A stretch of DNA of 64,000 bases from Saccharospirillaceae bacterium (GCA_022448365.1 JAKVCS010000001.1:682001-746000); one strand, 5' to 3'; counted from the stretch's first letter, positions 34,318-43,880 are shown. Made by a program: numbers and translations. Notes: a model not told the origin generated them from the letters alone.

Positions 34318-35337
34318 TTAATTCTCAAACCAGCCACGAGTGCGGTTAGCAAACCACACCAGCGATAGCATCACCGGCACTTCCACCAGTACACCCACAA
34401 CGGTCGCCAGAGCCGCTCCCGAGTGCAAACCAAATAATGAGATAGCCACGGCAACTGCCAATTCAAAAAAGTTACTGGTACCAATCATACAAGCCGGAGC
34501 GGCAATGTTATGGGCCAGTTTCAGTTTCAACGCAGCAAAATAGGCGACAAAGAAGATACCGTAGGTTTGAATCATCAGTGGAATCGCGATCAATACAATG
34601 TCCTGCGGCTTTTCGACAATAGTAGGTGCCTGTAAACCAAATAAAATTACAACGGTGCTGATTAAACCAATGATCGACCAGGGCTTTAATTTGCCTGTAA
34701 AATGCTCGATCGCATGGTCTTCATGCCGACGTTCTAAGACCTTGCGGGTTAGCGCACCCGCCACCAACGGCAGAACAACGTATAACACCACAGACAACAG
34801 AAGCGTTTCCCAGGGCACTTCAACATCGGTTACTCCCAATAAAAACGCGGTAAGCGGTGCAAATGCAAAGATCATAATAATATCGTTAACCGATACCTGG
34901 ACGAGGGTGTAATTAGCATCGCCTTTGGTCAGCTGACTCCAGACAAACACCATGGCGGTACAGGGCGCTACCCCTAATAAAATCATTCCCGCGATATACT
35001 CACTGGCCGTCTGAGGATCGACCCAATCGGCAAATAGCCCCTGGAAAAATAACCAACCTATTGCTGCCATTGAAAAGGGCTTAATCAACCAGTTGATAAC
35101 CAGGGTCAGAACCAGGCCTTGTGGTTTTTTACCGACATCTTTTATCGCCGAAAAATCCACCTGCACCATCATTGGATAAATCATCATCCAGATTAAAACG
35201 GCAACCACCAGGTTAACGTGTGCAAACTCATAACCAGCAATAGCAGTAAACAGCTCAGGGACTGATAAACCTGCGACCACGCCGCCAAGAATACCGACAG
35301 CAATCCATATCGATAAATAACGCTCAAAAATACCCAT
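34318..35337 (-). CDS. ACR3-family arsenite efflux permease
   Basis: A 339-residue membrane protein with ten predicted helices. The family signature [18 protein letters not shown] (near residue 118) holds the conserved Cys that is needed for arsenite transport, and VSVNDIIM follows. It exports As(OH)3 using the proton gradient. It lies 10 bases after arsC on the same strand, so the two are probably co-translated; arsH follows after a repeat element. It belongs to the ACR3 type rather than the 12-helix ArsB type. Confidence 0.95.
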   Translation of the reverse strand: MGIFERYLSIWIAVGILGGVVAGLSVPELFTAIAGYEFAHVNLVVAVLIWMMIYPMMVQVDFSAIKDVGKKPQGLVLTLVINWLIKPFSMAAIGWLFFQGLFADWVDPQTASEYIAGMILLGVAPCTAMVFVWSQLTKGDANYTLVQVSVNDIIMIFAFAPLTAFLLGVTDVEVPWETLLLSVVLYVVLPLVAGALTRKVLERRHEDHAIEHFTGKLKPWSIIGLISTVVILFGLQAPTIVEKPQDIVLIAIPLMIQTYGIFFVAYFAALKLKLAHNIAAPACMIGTSNFFELAVAVAISLFGLHSGAALATVVGVLVEVPVMLSLVWFANRTRGWFEN

Positions 35338-35347
35338 TCTATTTCTC

Positions 35348-35839
35348 TTAACGTATTGTGCTTAGATCGTTTAATACCTGATGCAGCTGCGCATCATCTG
35401 TAACATCTGCAGTTAATAAAGCCTGGATACGCTTTGTTAATGTCGCCGCCACTTTTTCAAACAGTGCAGCCTGCTCAGCTTTATCGTCTAACTTGGATGG
35501 GTCCGGTAATCCCCAGTGCGCCTTGGTGCCCCGGCCGAACCACACAGGACAGGATTCACCCGCAGCGCTGTCGCACACAGTGATAGCAATCACTGGACCG
35601 CTTTCTGAGTCAGTAAAATACTCTTCAAACTCATCCCAGCTCTGGCTTTGCAAACCTTCAGTCGAAATACCCTGTTGTTGCAGGAAATTAATCGTGCCAG
35701 GGTAAACCACACCCGCGGGCTGACTACCGGCACTGCGTACCTGCCAATCAGAGTTTTCTTTGGTAATCACATCGCGCGCAATGGCTTCCGCCAGAATGCT
35801 GCGGCAGCGATTATGGGTGCAGATAAATAATAATTTCAC
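35348..35839 (-). CDS. arsC: Thioredoxin-type arsenate reductase
   Basis: A 163-residue enzyme of the low-molecular-weight tyrosine-phosphatase fold. The P-loop is CTHNRCRS, with the nucleophile C7 and R13. The redox relay cysteines are C89 and C97 in [15 protein letters not shown], as in the thioredoxin-dependent class. It reduces arsenate to arsenite, which the ACR3 pump encoded next door exports. The C-terminus is about 20-25 residues longer than the classical form. It lies 91 bases after arsR. Confidence 0.95.
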   Translation of the reverse strand: MKLLFICTHNRCRSILAEAIARDVITKENSDWQVRSAGSQPAGVVYPGTINFLQQQGISTEGLQSQSWDEFEEYFTDSESGPVIAITVCDSAAGESCPVWFGRGTKAHWGLPDPSKLDDKAEQAALFEKVAATLTKRIQALLTADVTDDAQLHQVLNDLSTIR

Positions 35840-35930
35840 GTTTTACCTCTCACTTGACCAGGATATCCAGATATTCAGGTGTTCTTTAACGCACCACTTA
35901 TCCAACATGGTGTATTTAATATTCAGCGAC

Positions 35931-36293
35931 TTAACAACAATCCGTCTCTGCGGCGCGTTGTGGACTGACCTTGCATAAACGTTGGTTAATATCAGCCAAA
36001 AAATCGGCATTATGCATTAAGGTATGGGAAATCAGCTCCTTCACCCAGCCATCCAGTTCGGGATGCAGAAAATAGTGCACCCACTGGCCTCGTTTCTCCC
36101 CAACCAGCAGGTTGCTCTCGCGCAAGTGTGCCAGATGACGAGACACTTTCGGTTGGCTCAGTTGCAGCGCTTCCGTCAGTTCACACACGCACAACTCACC
36201 GTGTTGCTGAATTAACAGCAGCAAAGCGAGGCGTGTTTCATCCGCCATACACTTAAACAGCGCTTGTGGTGATCGCCCAGATAACGACAACAT
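35931..36293 (-). CDS. arsR: ArsR-family arsenic-responsive repressor
   Basis: A 120-residue winged-helix repressor, started at 36293 (MLSLSGRSP). The arsenic-binding ELCVCEL motif places C35 and C37 in the alpha-3 region, as in the plasmid R773 type. The recognition helix is in LSQPKVSRHLAHLRE, and the wing is GEKRGQWVHYFLHP. A C-terminal Cys pair (TDCC) could also bind metal. It is the first gene of the operon, with a palindromic AT-rich site just upstream; autoregulation is expected. Confidence 0.93.
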   Translation of the reverse strand: MLSLSGRSPQALFKCMADETRLALLLLIQQHGELCVCELTEALQLSQPKVSRHLAHLRESNLLVGEKRGQWVHYFLHPELDGWVKELISHTLMHNADFLADINQRLCKVSPQRAAETDCC

Positions 36294-36312
36294 ATTTGCC
36301 CCAAGAATTAAT

Positions 36313-36344
36313 ATATGAAAAATCATATATATGTTTTTTCATAT
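36313..36344. promoter_or_regulatory. Candidate ArsR operator
   Basis: ATATGAAAAA (36313-36322) is mirrored by TTTTTCATAT (36335-36344), with an AT-rich self-complementary centre. It lies 20 bases upstream of the arsR start and overlaps the expected promoter, as for ArsR operators. Confidence 0.6.
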
Positions 36345-36528
36345 GTCAAATCCTGATGGACCATTTGAAATTCGACCGATGTGATGACAGACCCATGGCC
36401 CACAACACCGGACAATATCGCCATCAGTTGAATTTTATTAATAATAAATTGAAAACAAACCATTTTTGTTCAAGTTATTGTGTGCGTATATTACGGCCGC
36501 AACTTCCTTAATCTGGCAATAGAAGCGC

Positions 36529-37362
36529 ATGAACATTGTTGAACTGATAACAACCAACCTCCCTACTTTGCTGGCTCTGATCGCCACCGGTATCTTCGCT
36601 GGCATTCTTGCTGGTTTGTTAGGTGTCGGCGGCGGCATTGTTATCGTACCGGTACTGTTCTTTCTGTTTCAGGGATTTGGTGTATCGCCGGAGTCCGCCA
36701 TGCTCGTCGCTACTGCAACGTCACTGGCAACCATTATCCCAACGTCAGTCAGCTCGATTCGAGCTCACAGCCAAAAAGGCAATGTCGATACCGAATTACT
36801 GAAGCGCTGGGCTCTGTTTATTTTTGCCGGGGTACTGGTTGGCAGCTGGTTGGTGACTCGTATCGATGGCACCTGGCTGACGGTGTTGTTTGGTGTGATT
36901 GCTACTCTTTCAGCCTTGAACATGTTGTTGCGATCCGGTAAAGCCGCCATATTTCCGCAACTACCGGGGAGAACCGGACAAGGTCTGATGGCAACCGCGA
37001 TTGGCTTTTTCAGCGCCATGGTGGGTATTGGTGGCGGAACCATCTCTGTACCGCTGTTAACGCTGTATAACTATCCGGCACACAAAGCGGTGGGTACCGC
37101 CGCAGCCATCGGTTTAATTATTTCGTTACCGGGCGCTTTAACCATGTTGGTAGTGGGCAAAACACCAACGGATGCACCAACAGCCACTTTTGGCCTGGTG
37201 AACCTGATTGGCTTTATATGCATCGTACCATTAACGGTTAAATTTGCTCCGGTTGGTGCCGCTTTAGCGGCCAAATTAGATGCTGCTAAATTGAAGAAGG
37301 TATTTGCACTGGTGTTATTAATTACCGGCGTACGGATGCTGGCTCAGATCTTTTGGGCATAA
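36529..37362 (+). CDS. TauE/SafE-family permease
   Basis: A 277-residue membrane protein with eight predicted helices and the duplicated family motif: GLLGVGGGIVIVPVLF near residue 29 and AMVGIGGGTISVPLLT near residue 163. Members export sulfite or organosulfonates, or move related sulfur anions. It is divergent from arsR, and the candidate ArsR operator lies between them, so arsenic control is possible but unproven. A terminator follows. Confidence 0.9.
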   Translation: MNIVELITTNLPTLLALIATGIFAGILAGLLGVGGGIVIVPVLFFLFQGFGVSPESAMLVATATSLATIIPTSVSSIRAHSQKGNVDTELLKRWALFIFAGVLVGSWLVTRIDGTWLTVLFGVIATLSALNMLLRSGKAAIFPQLPGRTGQGLMATAIGFFSAMVGIGGGTISVPLLTLYNYPAHKAVGTAAAIGLIISLPGALTMLVVGKTPTDAPTATFGLVNLIGFICIVPLTVKFAPVGAALAAKLDAAKLKKVFALVLLITGVRMLAQIFWA

Positions 37363-37410
37363 TCAAGAACGCATTCCGGTAAGATCATAATAATCAGTGA
37401 GGGGATTGGA

Positions 37411-37447
37411 GGGTTATGGACAATATCCATAACCCGGTTATTTTTTG
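37411..37447 (+). terminator. Terminator of the TauE/SafE gene
   Basis: GGGTTATGGA (37411-37420) pairs perfectly with TCCATAACCC (37426-37435), followed after GGTTA by a TTTTTT tract, 48 bases past the stop. Confidence 0.65.
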
Positions 37448-37483
37448 CGGTTTACTCTTTCTTTGACCCACCATCAATGTTGG

Positions 37484-38512
37484 TCAGCCTACCAACTCCT
37501 GACGGACAATTTCAGCGCCGGCACTGAGTGCTTTCAACTTATTACGAGCAATATCACGCGCCAGCGGAGCCATACCACAATTAGTGCATGGATAGAGTTT
37601 ATCGGCGTCGACATACTTGAGCGCTTGACGCAGAGTAACCGCAACCTCCTCTGGCGTTTCAATGACATCCGTCGCGACATCTATCGCTCCTACCATGACC
37701 TTTTTACCGCGTATCAGTTCCAATACCTCAAAAGGCACACGACCGTTATGACATTCAAGCGAGATAATATCGAGTGATGATTGTTGTAACGCAGGGAATG
37801 TTTGCTCGTAGTGCAGCCACTCGCTTCCCAACGTTTTTTTCCAATCCGTATTCGCTTGAATACCATAGCCGTAACAAATATGAACGGCAGTTTCACACGT
37901 TAACCCTTCACAAGCTTTTTCCAGCGCTTCAATTCCCCAGTCAACCACATCACCTAAAAACACGTTAAATGCAGGTTCATCAAACTGAATAATATCGACC
38001 CCTGCCGCTTCCAGCTCCCGGGCTTCCTGATTCAGCGCTTTGGCGAACTCAAACGCCAGGGTTTTGCGGTCTTTATAATAATCATCATACAAGGTGTCCA
38101 CCATGGTCATTGGACCAGGCAAGGCCCACTTAATCGGCTGGTCAGTCTGTGAACGCAAAAATTCTGCATCCTCGACGAACACAGGTTTCTGGCGTGAAAC
38201 CGGACCAACAATACCCGGCACTTCTGCATCGTAACGATTGCGGATAAATACGGTTTTTTTATTTTTCCAATCAACACCAGTCAAATGTTCAATAAATGTG
38301 GTTACAAAATGCTGCCTGCTTTGCTCACCATCGCTGACGATATCGATACCTGCATTATCCTGTTCCTGTAAGGTAATACGTAGCGCATCCTTTTTAGCCA
38401 AGACCAGCTCCTCTCCCGCCAGCTTCCAGGGCGACCAGAGCTTTTCCGGTTCCGCCAACCAGGCCGGTTTAGGCAGACTGCCAGCGGTTGAAGTTGGTAA
38501 CAGTGTTTTCAT
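37484..38512 (-). CDS. mesD: Core methionine synthase MesD (MetE C-terminal type)
   Basis: A 342-residue protein that corresponds to only the catalytic C-terminal barrel of MetE. Zinc-site features are present: a His-Cys pair in VHICYG, SLECHNGR, and YPCTNCGMAP near the end. It lacks the N-terminal folate-binding half of MetE. It is 15 bases downstream of a DUF1852 gene, the arrangement of the MesD/MesX system, a folate-independent methionine synthase that needs MesX. The methyl donor is not tetrahydrofolate polyglutamate in that system. I start at ATG 38512; a TTG at 38524 is less likely. Confidence 0.88.
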   Translation of the reverse strand: MKTLLPTSTAGSLPKPAWLAEPEKLWSPWKLAGEELVLAKKDALRITLQEQDNAGIDIVSDGEQSRQHFVTTFIEHLTGVDWKNKKTVFIRNRYDAEVPGIVGPVSRQKPVFVEDAEFLRSQTDQPIKWALPGPMTMVDTLYDDYYKDRKTLAFEFAKALNQEARELEAAGVDIIQFDEPAFNVFLGDVVDWGIEALEKACEGLTCETAVHICYGYGIQANTDWKKTLGSEWLHYEQTFPALQQSSLDIISLECHNGRVPFEVLELIRGKKVMVGAIDVATDVIETPEEVAVTLRQALKYVDADKLYPCTNCGMAPLARDIARNKLKALSAGAEIVRQELVG

Positions 38513-38527
38513 AATTTTGCTCAACCT

Positions 38528-39529
38528 CTATAAAACGCAGTTTGCCGACCACTGTTCCAGTACGGTCTGGAACGGCTTGATAAAATGTTCTTCCGCGAAC
38601 TTACCCTGGGTGACTGCCAGCTGACTGCGCTCTACTCTGTCATAAACGATCTGAGTTAATGAATGATCAGTGTGCTTGAGGTTTGGCTGATAACGCGTTC
38701 CCGCGACGGCATTCGCGTTATAAATCTCCGGACGATAAATTTTCTGGAAAGTTTCCATGGTGCTGATGGTGCTGATCAGCTCCAGATTGGTGTAATCTGT
38801 CAGCAGATCTCCAAAGAAATAAAATGCCAATGGCGCCACGCTATTCGGCGGCATGAAGTAACGCACCTCAAGACCCATTTTCTTAAAATACTGTTCTGTC
38901 AACGATGATTCGTTCGGCAGATATTCCACTCCCAATACCGGGTGCTGATTGTCCGAGCGTTGATACACCTTATTATCGGACACACTCAGACAAATAACCG
39001 GAAGCTTACTGAAGTTTTGTCGATAGGCCTCAGAGCGGACAAAATCTTTAAATAATTTGCCATGCAGATCACCGAAGTCCTCCGGAATACTGAACTGAGG
39101 TTTATCTTTGTTATGATCCATCAGCAACACGCTGAAGTCGTAGTCGCGTACATACGATGAAAAGTTATTGCCAACAATCCCTTCAATGCGCTTATTGGTT
39201 TTGTTGTCGACAATGTGGGTCTTGAGAATTTCAATGGTCGGAAACGTTTCGCCGTTACCATTAATATCAATATCAACGGATACAATTTCCAGTTCAACCG
39301 CATAACGGTCGCCCTTTGGATTGTCCCAGGGCGCTAACGCGTTAAAACGACTATTGACCATTCGCAGCGCATTACGCAGATTCTGCTCGCGGCTCGAACC
39401 ACGAGCCAGATTAGCAAAATTGGTGGTAATACGGGTGCCGTCCACAGGCTGATAATTTTCGTCAAAATTGATTTTTTTAATCCCATACCTGAAGTGGTTG
39501 CCAGCAGCATTGTCGACTTCGTTACTCAT
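38528..39529 (-). CDS. mesX: MesX, DUF1852 partner of MesD
   Basis: A 333-residue DUF1852 protein, started at 39529 (MSNEVDNAAG). Family-typical stretches are TTNFANLARG near the N-terminus, DYDFSVLLMDHNKD in the middle, PVLGVEYLPNE and the GLEVRYFMPPNSVAPLAFYFFGDL region. DUF1852 proteins are required for MesD activity, and the pair here is tightly spaced with mesX first. No membrane segments or signal peptide are visible. An upstream extension of 59 residues in the same frame has no family likeness. Confidence 0.9.
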   Translation of the reverse strand: MSNEVDNAAGNHFRYGIKKINFDENYQPVDGTRITTNFANLARGSSREQNLRNALRMVNSRFNALAPWDNPKGDRYAVELEIVSVDIDINGNGETFPTIEILKTHIVDNKTNKRIEGIVGNNFSSYVRDYDFSVLLMDHNKDKPQFSIPEDFGDLHGKLFKDFVRSEAYRQNFSKLPVICLSVSDNKVYQRSDNQHPVLGVEYLPNESSLTEQYFKKMGLEVRYFMPPNSVAPLAFYFFGDLLTDYTNLELISTISTMETFQKIYRPEIYNANAVAGTRYQPNLKHTDHSLTQIVYDRVERSQLAVTQGKFAEEHFIKPFQTVLEQWSANCVL

Positions 39530-39836
39530 AATCTGTTGTTCCTTTCCTGCGTTCATTTCAACGTGTCTTGTTGAGTATCCGTTATACGCAGACTTGAACA
39601 TGAGTAAAAACGATATTATTTCACTAAAAGTTGAAATTATCTCAATATTAGAAAGACACAGACAATATCCTGTGGAATCAATGCCGCTTTCTGTCGATTC
39701 AGACAAGCTAAGAGAGCGTAATAGATGCAGCCAACGGCAACGCTTTCTGCTGAAACGGCATCATTGGCCCTTAATCTGACCAATAAACACTGCTAACTTT
39801 CCGTCATCATTATGGAAATAACGTTTGGAAAGGGTT
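39530..39836. other. Divergent promoter region upstream of mesX
   Basis: A 307-base AT-rich region between divergent genes. It holds a symmetric ATTTCA-N8-TGAAAT site (39618-39637) and an overlapping TTGA-N7-TCAA site (39631-39645), the sort of dyad bound by LysR regulators such as MetR. No supported gene is present. Confidence 0.4.
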
Positions 39837-41096
39837 ATGCCTGCTAAAAAGTTTGATCTGATTGTGTTTGGTGCCAGCAGCTTTGTTGGTGAAATTCTGA
39901 CCCGCTACCTGGCGGAAACCTATGGTCTGGATGGCGAGCTGAGCTGGGCTATTGCTGGCCGGAGTGAACGTAAGCTACAAAAAGTCCGTGGCACTCTGGC
40001 ACCGATTCTGGGTGACAAAGCCAAAGACGTTGAATACCTGATCGCCGATGCGGCCGATGAGGAAGCGTTAAAAGAGTTAACTGCCAGAACTAAGGTCATT
40101 GTATCAACCGTTGGCCCTTATGCCTTATACGGCGAACCGCTGGTGAAAGTCTGCGCCGAAAATGGTACTGACTACTGCGACCTCACGGGTGAGGCTCAGT
40201 GGATCAGACGTATGCTGGAGAAATACGAAGCCAAAGCCCAGGAATCCGGAGCACGAATTGTACACTGCTGTGGCTTCGACTCCGTTCCCTCGGATATGGG
40301 TGTCTACTTCCTGCAACAACAGGCAGAGCAGGAATTCGGTGCCATGGCCCCACGTATCAAGATGCGGGTTAAAGCCGCTAAAGGCGGTATGTCCGGAGGT
40401 ACCGTTGCCAGTATCATCAACCTTACAAAAGAAGCCGTTGCAAATCCGGGTCTGCGTAAAGAGCTGGCCAACCCGTTTTCGATCTGCCCGCCTGGCACCG
40501 GATTTACAGCTCGTCAGCCTAACGTGACCAGTTCAGTCATGGATAAAGATTTTAAGTCCTGGGCAACGCCGTTTATCATGGCCGCAATTAACACCCGCGT
40601 GGTTCACCGAACCAATGCACTGCGTGAGAAAGCTTACGGCGAAGAATTCGTCTACGACGAGGCCATGCTAACAGGCAAAGGGATTAAAGGACGTATGATG
40701 GCGATGGCCGTTGTCGGTGGCCTGGGTGCCTTTATGGTCGGTGCCGTGATCAAACCAACCCGCTGGCTGCTGGAGAGTTACGTGCTGCCGAAACCCGGAG
40801 AAGGCCCAAGCCCAACAGAACAGAAAAACGGGTTTTACGACATTCGTTTCAAAGGCTTCCTGAAAGACGGCCGCACGATCATTACAAAAGTAACCGGCGA
40901 CCGCGATCCCGGTTACGGATCAACCGCCAAAGTACTGGGACAGGCGGCTGCCTCTCTGGCATTGGATTTTCATACCGGTACCCGTAAGAAAGGTAAAAAA
41001 GGGGGCTTCTGGACCCCTGCATCCATTTTCGACGATCGTTATATTCAACGTTTGCGCGATCATGCTGGTGTTGAATTTGAGGTGCTGGAGAAGTAA
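39837..41096 (+). CDS. Saccharopine-dehydrogenase-like (trans-acting enoyl reductase) protein
   Basis: A 419-residue protein with an N-terminal Rossmann fold (DLIVFGASSFVGEILTRYL), followed by GRSERKLQKV and STVGPYALYGEPLVKVCAENGTDY (in parts), all typical of the saccharopine-dehydrogenase-like family that includes mycobacterial trans-acting enoyl reductase. A short hydrophobic segment near residue 290 (MAMAVVGGLGAFMVGAVI) may touch the membrane. It is likely an NADPH-dependent lipid reductase; the substrate is unknown. ATG at 39837 is chosen because GGAAAGGG lies just before it. Confidence 0.85.
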   Translation: MPAKKFDLIVFGASSFVGEILTRYLAETYGLDGELSWAIAGRSERKLQKVRGTLAPILGDKAKDVEYLIADAADEEALKELTARTKVIVSTVGPYALYGEPLVKVCAENGTDYCDLTGEAQWIRRMLEKYEAKAQESGARIVHCCGFDSVPSDMGVYFLQQQAEQEFGAMAPRIKMRVKAAKGGMSGGTVASIINLTKEAVANPGLRKELANPFSICPPGTGFTARQPNVTSSVMDKDFKSWATPFIMAAINTRVVHRTNALREKAYGEEFVYDEAMLTGKGIKGRMMAMAVVGGLGAFMVGAVIKPTRWLLESYVLPKPGEGPSPTEQKNGFYDIRFKGFLKDGRTIITKVTGDRDPGYGSTAKVLGQAAASLALDFHTGTRKKGKKGGFWTPASIFDDRYIQRLRDHAGVEFEVLEK

Positions 41097-41531
41097 CACC
41101 CATTGATTCACTATGCCCCGGTTGCAAAAGTATTCCGGAGCATAGTGTTCATATCTGCAATCCGACGGCACCATCCGGTGCCACATTCTGACAGCGACAA
41201 GTTGCGATTGATGAGCCAGAGAAACTCAATTATCGCGCGACTGCCAACCGTATTCAGGCGCTCTGCTGCACAAGCAAACGCGACAATTCTTAATAAATAC
41301 ATCTGCCAGGCTGAAATAAGCTTCATATTTCGCGTCAAAAACTGCCACTTTCCGACAACATGCAATAGCAATATTTGTTTTTGTCGGCCATGAACAGGGC
41401 GATTAAATAAGCTTTCAACCTGGCCCGTATTTACCATATTTCAGTTCATAAAATAGTTTTAGACTTCGCTGGATCGGGAATGGATTCCCACCTAAACGGC
41501 TCGAAATAATTAAAAATCAGTGGAGATCGAA
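41097..41531. other. Intergenic region upstream of the sphingomyelinase gene
   Basis: About 435 bases without a supported gene. A hairpin at 41109-41121/41135-41147 (12 of 13 pairs) lies just after the reductase stop and may terminate it, though no T-run follows. A second perfect hairpin is GGCACC-ATCC-GGTGCC (41167-41182). The remainder is AT-rich and should hold the sphingomyelinase promoter. Confidence 0.5.
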
Positions 41532-43106
41532 ATGTTCCCTATAAATAAACGACTGAGCGCTTTGCTAATGGCGGCAGCAATATGCGGTCCTGCGCAAGCT
41601 ATGTCGAACTCACCTTCCCCTACGCCTCAACAACCACCATCGCAGCCAATTGACGCTGCACCGGTGAGTGGTCTGGCATACGCCGATGACCTGAAACTTC
41701 TGGCCTATAACGTATTTATGTTGCCGGGTGCGGTATCGGATTACGGACAGTCTGAGCGTGCAGAACTGATTCTGCAGTCAGATGTTATTGAGGGTCATGA
41801 CGCCATCATTCTGAATGAACTTTTCCATAACAGCGCCTCTCAGGTGTTGCTCGATGGCCTGAAAAATCAGTATCCAAATCAGACACCGGTCATGGGTCGA
41901 GGCTACGATGGTTGGGACGAGACACTGGGTTCTTACAGCAGCACCACTCCGGAAGATGGCGGAGTTGCGATTATCAGTCGCTGGCCAATCGAGGAGCAGA
42001 TCCAGTTTGTTTATAAAGATGCCTGTGCCGCCGACTGGTTTTCCAACAAAGGCTTTGTTTATGTCCGTCTGAATAAAAACGGCAATGACTATCACGTTAT
42101 CGGAACTCATGCGCAGGCACAAAACAGTGGTTGCTCTGATGCCGCTGCGGTGCGTAAAAAACAATTCATCGAAATGCAGCAGTTTATTGCCGGGAAAAAT
42201 ATTCCAGCGGATGAAGTTCTGTTTATTGGCGGTGACTTTAATGTGATTAAAAGCAGTGACGAGTACCCTGATATGCTTGAGACACTGCGTGTGACTGCAC
42301 CTGATGCTTATGCAGGTTTCGATACCTCGTGGGACCCGAAATCAAATGGTATGGCGGCTACCCAGTATCCCGATCTGCCCAGCGAATACCTTGATTATAT
42401 TTTTGTCTCTCGTGATCACGCTCAGCCAACCTACTGGCATAACCAGTCATTGGACGTCACATCACCACGCTGGAATACCGGTAACTACCAGTATCAGGAA
42501 TTATCCGACCACTATCCGATTGCCGGTTTCTCATACGCGGACGCGAATACCCGCACTGAGAGCTATCGCAATGTGAACCTACCCTACAGCCAGGTGCGTT
42601 TCCGTAATGAAGCCAATGGTGCCTATATCAAGATTGATTCTGGTGACAGCGATGGCTGGATGACCATCAACGGTTCAGCCAATGACACTGCAACCAGTTT
42701 TAATCTGGACAACTGGTTCCCGAAAGATCGCGCTTTCTGTATTCGTAACGATGATTTCGTTCAGGTACAAGGCAACGCTCGTGCAGGTTCCTATTGGAAC
42801 TGGTGGTTAGGTGGTGGCGCCGGGAACTACGCGTATTACACAAAAGACGATAATGCCTCGAATAAACTGCGCATCCGTATTCTGAACGATGATGGCGATT
42901 GTCTGAAAAATGGCGATAAGGTCGCCTTTGTTGATCGCAATACTGTGAATGGACAAGACTATTATGTGCAGCGCTGGCCGTCCGGCTCGTGGAAAGATTA
43001 TATGTTTATGTGGTCTGGAACTGTTGGCGCCAATGAAACGTTCACTGTTGAAATGGGCCAGGGTGAAAAGCAGGATTGGAGTACTAAGCTAAGGTATGCT
43101 CAATAA
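41532..43106 (+). CDS. Secreted sphingomyelinase C
   Basis: A 524-residue exported phosphodiesterase of the DNase I-like family, close in form to bacterial neutral sphingomyelinases (Bacillus SMase, Leptospira Sph). A signal peptide ends near AQA (residue 23). Catalytic residues can be placed: E96 in LNELFHN, D235 and N237 in GGDFNV, and D325-H326 in SDHYPI; GTHAQA and LDYIFV are also typical. It would cleave sphingomyelin to ceramide and phosphocholine. Residues 345-520 form an extra C-terminal domain rich in Trp and Gly (YWNWWLGGG) that I do not recognise by name and that may bind membrane or ligand. Start ATG 41532 follows GGAG. A strong terminator follows. Confidence 0.9.
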   Translation: MFPINKRLSALLMAAAICGPAQAMSNSPSPTPQQPPSQPIDAAPVSGLAYADDLKLLAYNVFMLPGAVSDYGQSERAELILQSDVIEGHDAIILNELFHNSASQVLLDGLKNQYPNQTPVMGRGYDGWDETLGSYSSTTPEDGGVAIISRWPIEEQIQFVYKDACAADWFSNKGFVYVRLNKNGNDYHVIGTHAQAQNSGCSDAAAVRKKQFIEMQQFIAGKNIPADEVLFIGGDFNVIKSSDEYPDMLETLRVTAPDAYAGFDTSWDPKSNGMAATQYPDLPSEYLDYIFVSRDHAQPTYWHNQSLDVTSPRWNTGNYQYQELSDHYPIAGFSYADANTRTESYRNVNLPYSQVRFRNEANGAYIKIDSGDSDGWMTINGSANDTATSFNLDNWFPKDRAFCIRNDDFVQVQGNARAGSYWNWWLGGGAGNYAYYTKDDNASNKLRIRILNDDGDCLKNGDKVAFVDRNTVNGQDYYVQRWPSGSWKDYMFMWSGTVGANETFTVEMGQGEKQDWSTKLRYAQ

Positions 43107-43141
43107 CTTCGGTTAGCTCTGAGTGTTGAAACTCAAGCCTG

Positions 43142-43179
43142 AAAAAGCCCGGCTCTGATGTATCAGAGCCGGGCTTTTT
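43142..43179 (+). terminator. Sphingomyelinase terminator
   Basis: A 17-base-pair perfect stem (43142-43158 with 43163-43179) around a TGTA loop, ending in five T on the plus strand and matched by five A on the left arm, so it can work in both directions. Confidence 0.9.
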
Positions 43180-43209
43180 GACTTTCGGTCATTGTACATT
43201 CACAGCGAG

Positions 43210-43548
43210 TTAATTAACCACCTCTACTGGTCCATGGTCATCACAATGACCATCATGAACATGATGCAGACGGCCATCCACGAGATAATCAATATGGTCG
43301 CCGTGGGGAACCGCTTCGTGACCACAACCCGGACCATGCACATGATCACCGCAGCTGTTTAGCGGATGACAACCATCCGGATTGCTATCGCTTACTTCGA
43401 TAACGTGTTCGTCCTGATGATCCTGATGCGGGTGGTGCAAATGACCATCATGAATATAGTCAACATGACCCTCATGACGAATCGCAGTATGTCCACAATT
43501 TGGACCATGCTGGTGCTCAGGGTGTGATGCAGTATGTTCGCAAGCCAT
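43210..43548 (-). CDS. Histidine-rich metal-binding protein with tandem repeat
   Basis: A 112-residue protein with about 24 percent His, built from two copies of one unit: HGPNCGH...HVDYIHDGHLHH (about 14-39) and HGPGCGH...HIDYLVDGRLHHVH (about 71-97). Each copy has a GC-His loop and a DG-His turn. It has no signal peptide, so it is cytosolic. It probably stores or passes on zinc, nickel or copper. No transporter or metal regulator is adjacent. Confidence 0.8.
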   Translation of the reverse strand: MACEHTASHPEHQHGPNCGHTAIRHEGHVDYIHDGHLHHPHQDHQDEHVIEVSDSNPDGCHPLNSCGDHVHGPGCGHEAVPHGDHIDYLVDGRLHHVHDGHCDDHGPVEVVN

Positions 43549-43880
43549 TTTCTATTCCTTATGAAATTACAGGTATCCCTATCCTAGCCATTAACACAGC
43601 ACTTCCAATACTTAAAAATACTGAGTTCAATCATAAAAACTGAGCAACTATATTTTTATTCCATTTATTAATAATGAAGAAAAGATATAACATAACAATT
43701 AGAATATGGAATTTTAAATGCGATGCATGGCAACGTTACCCCTCTGTTATTTCCTTGAGATTGATATCCGGTAGCAGTCTGTTAATCGCAATCATCCGAG
43801 ACTGACAGTCGATAATTCCGGAAATATGACAGCAGAATAAGTCAGTAATATTCTGGTCAAATAAATGTTCCTTAATCAGA
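43549..43880. other. AT-rich intergenic region
   Basis: A 332-base, strongly AT-rich stretch downstream of the zorA/zorB-like operon and upstream of the His-rich gene. It should carry the promoter of the latter. I see no terminator with a good stem and no clear Zur operator. Confidence 0.4.
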
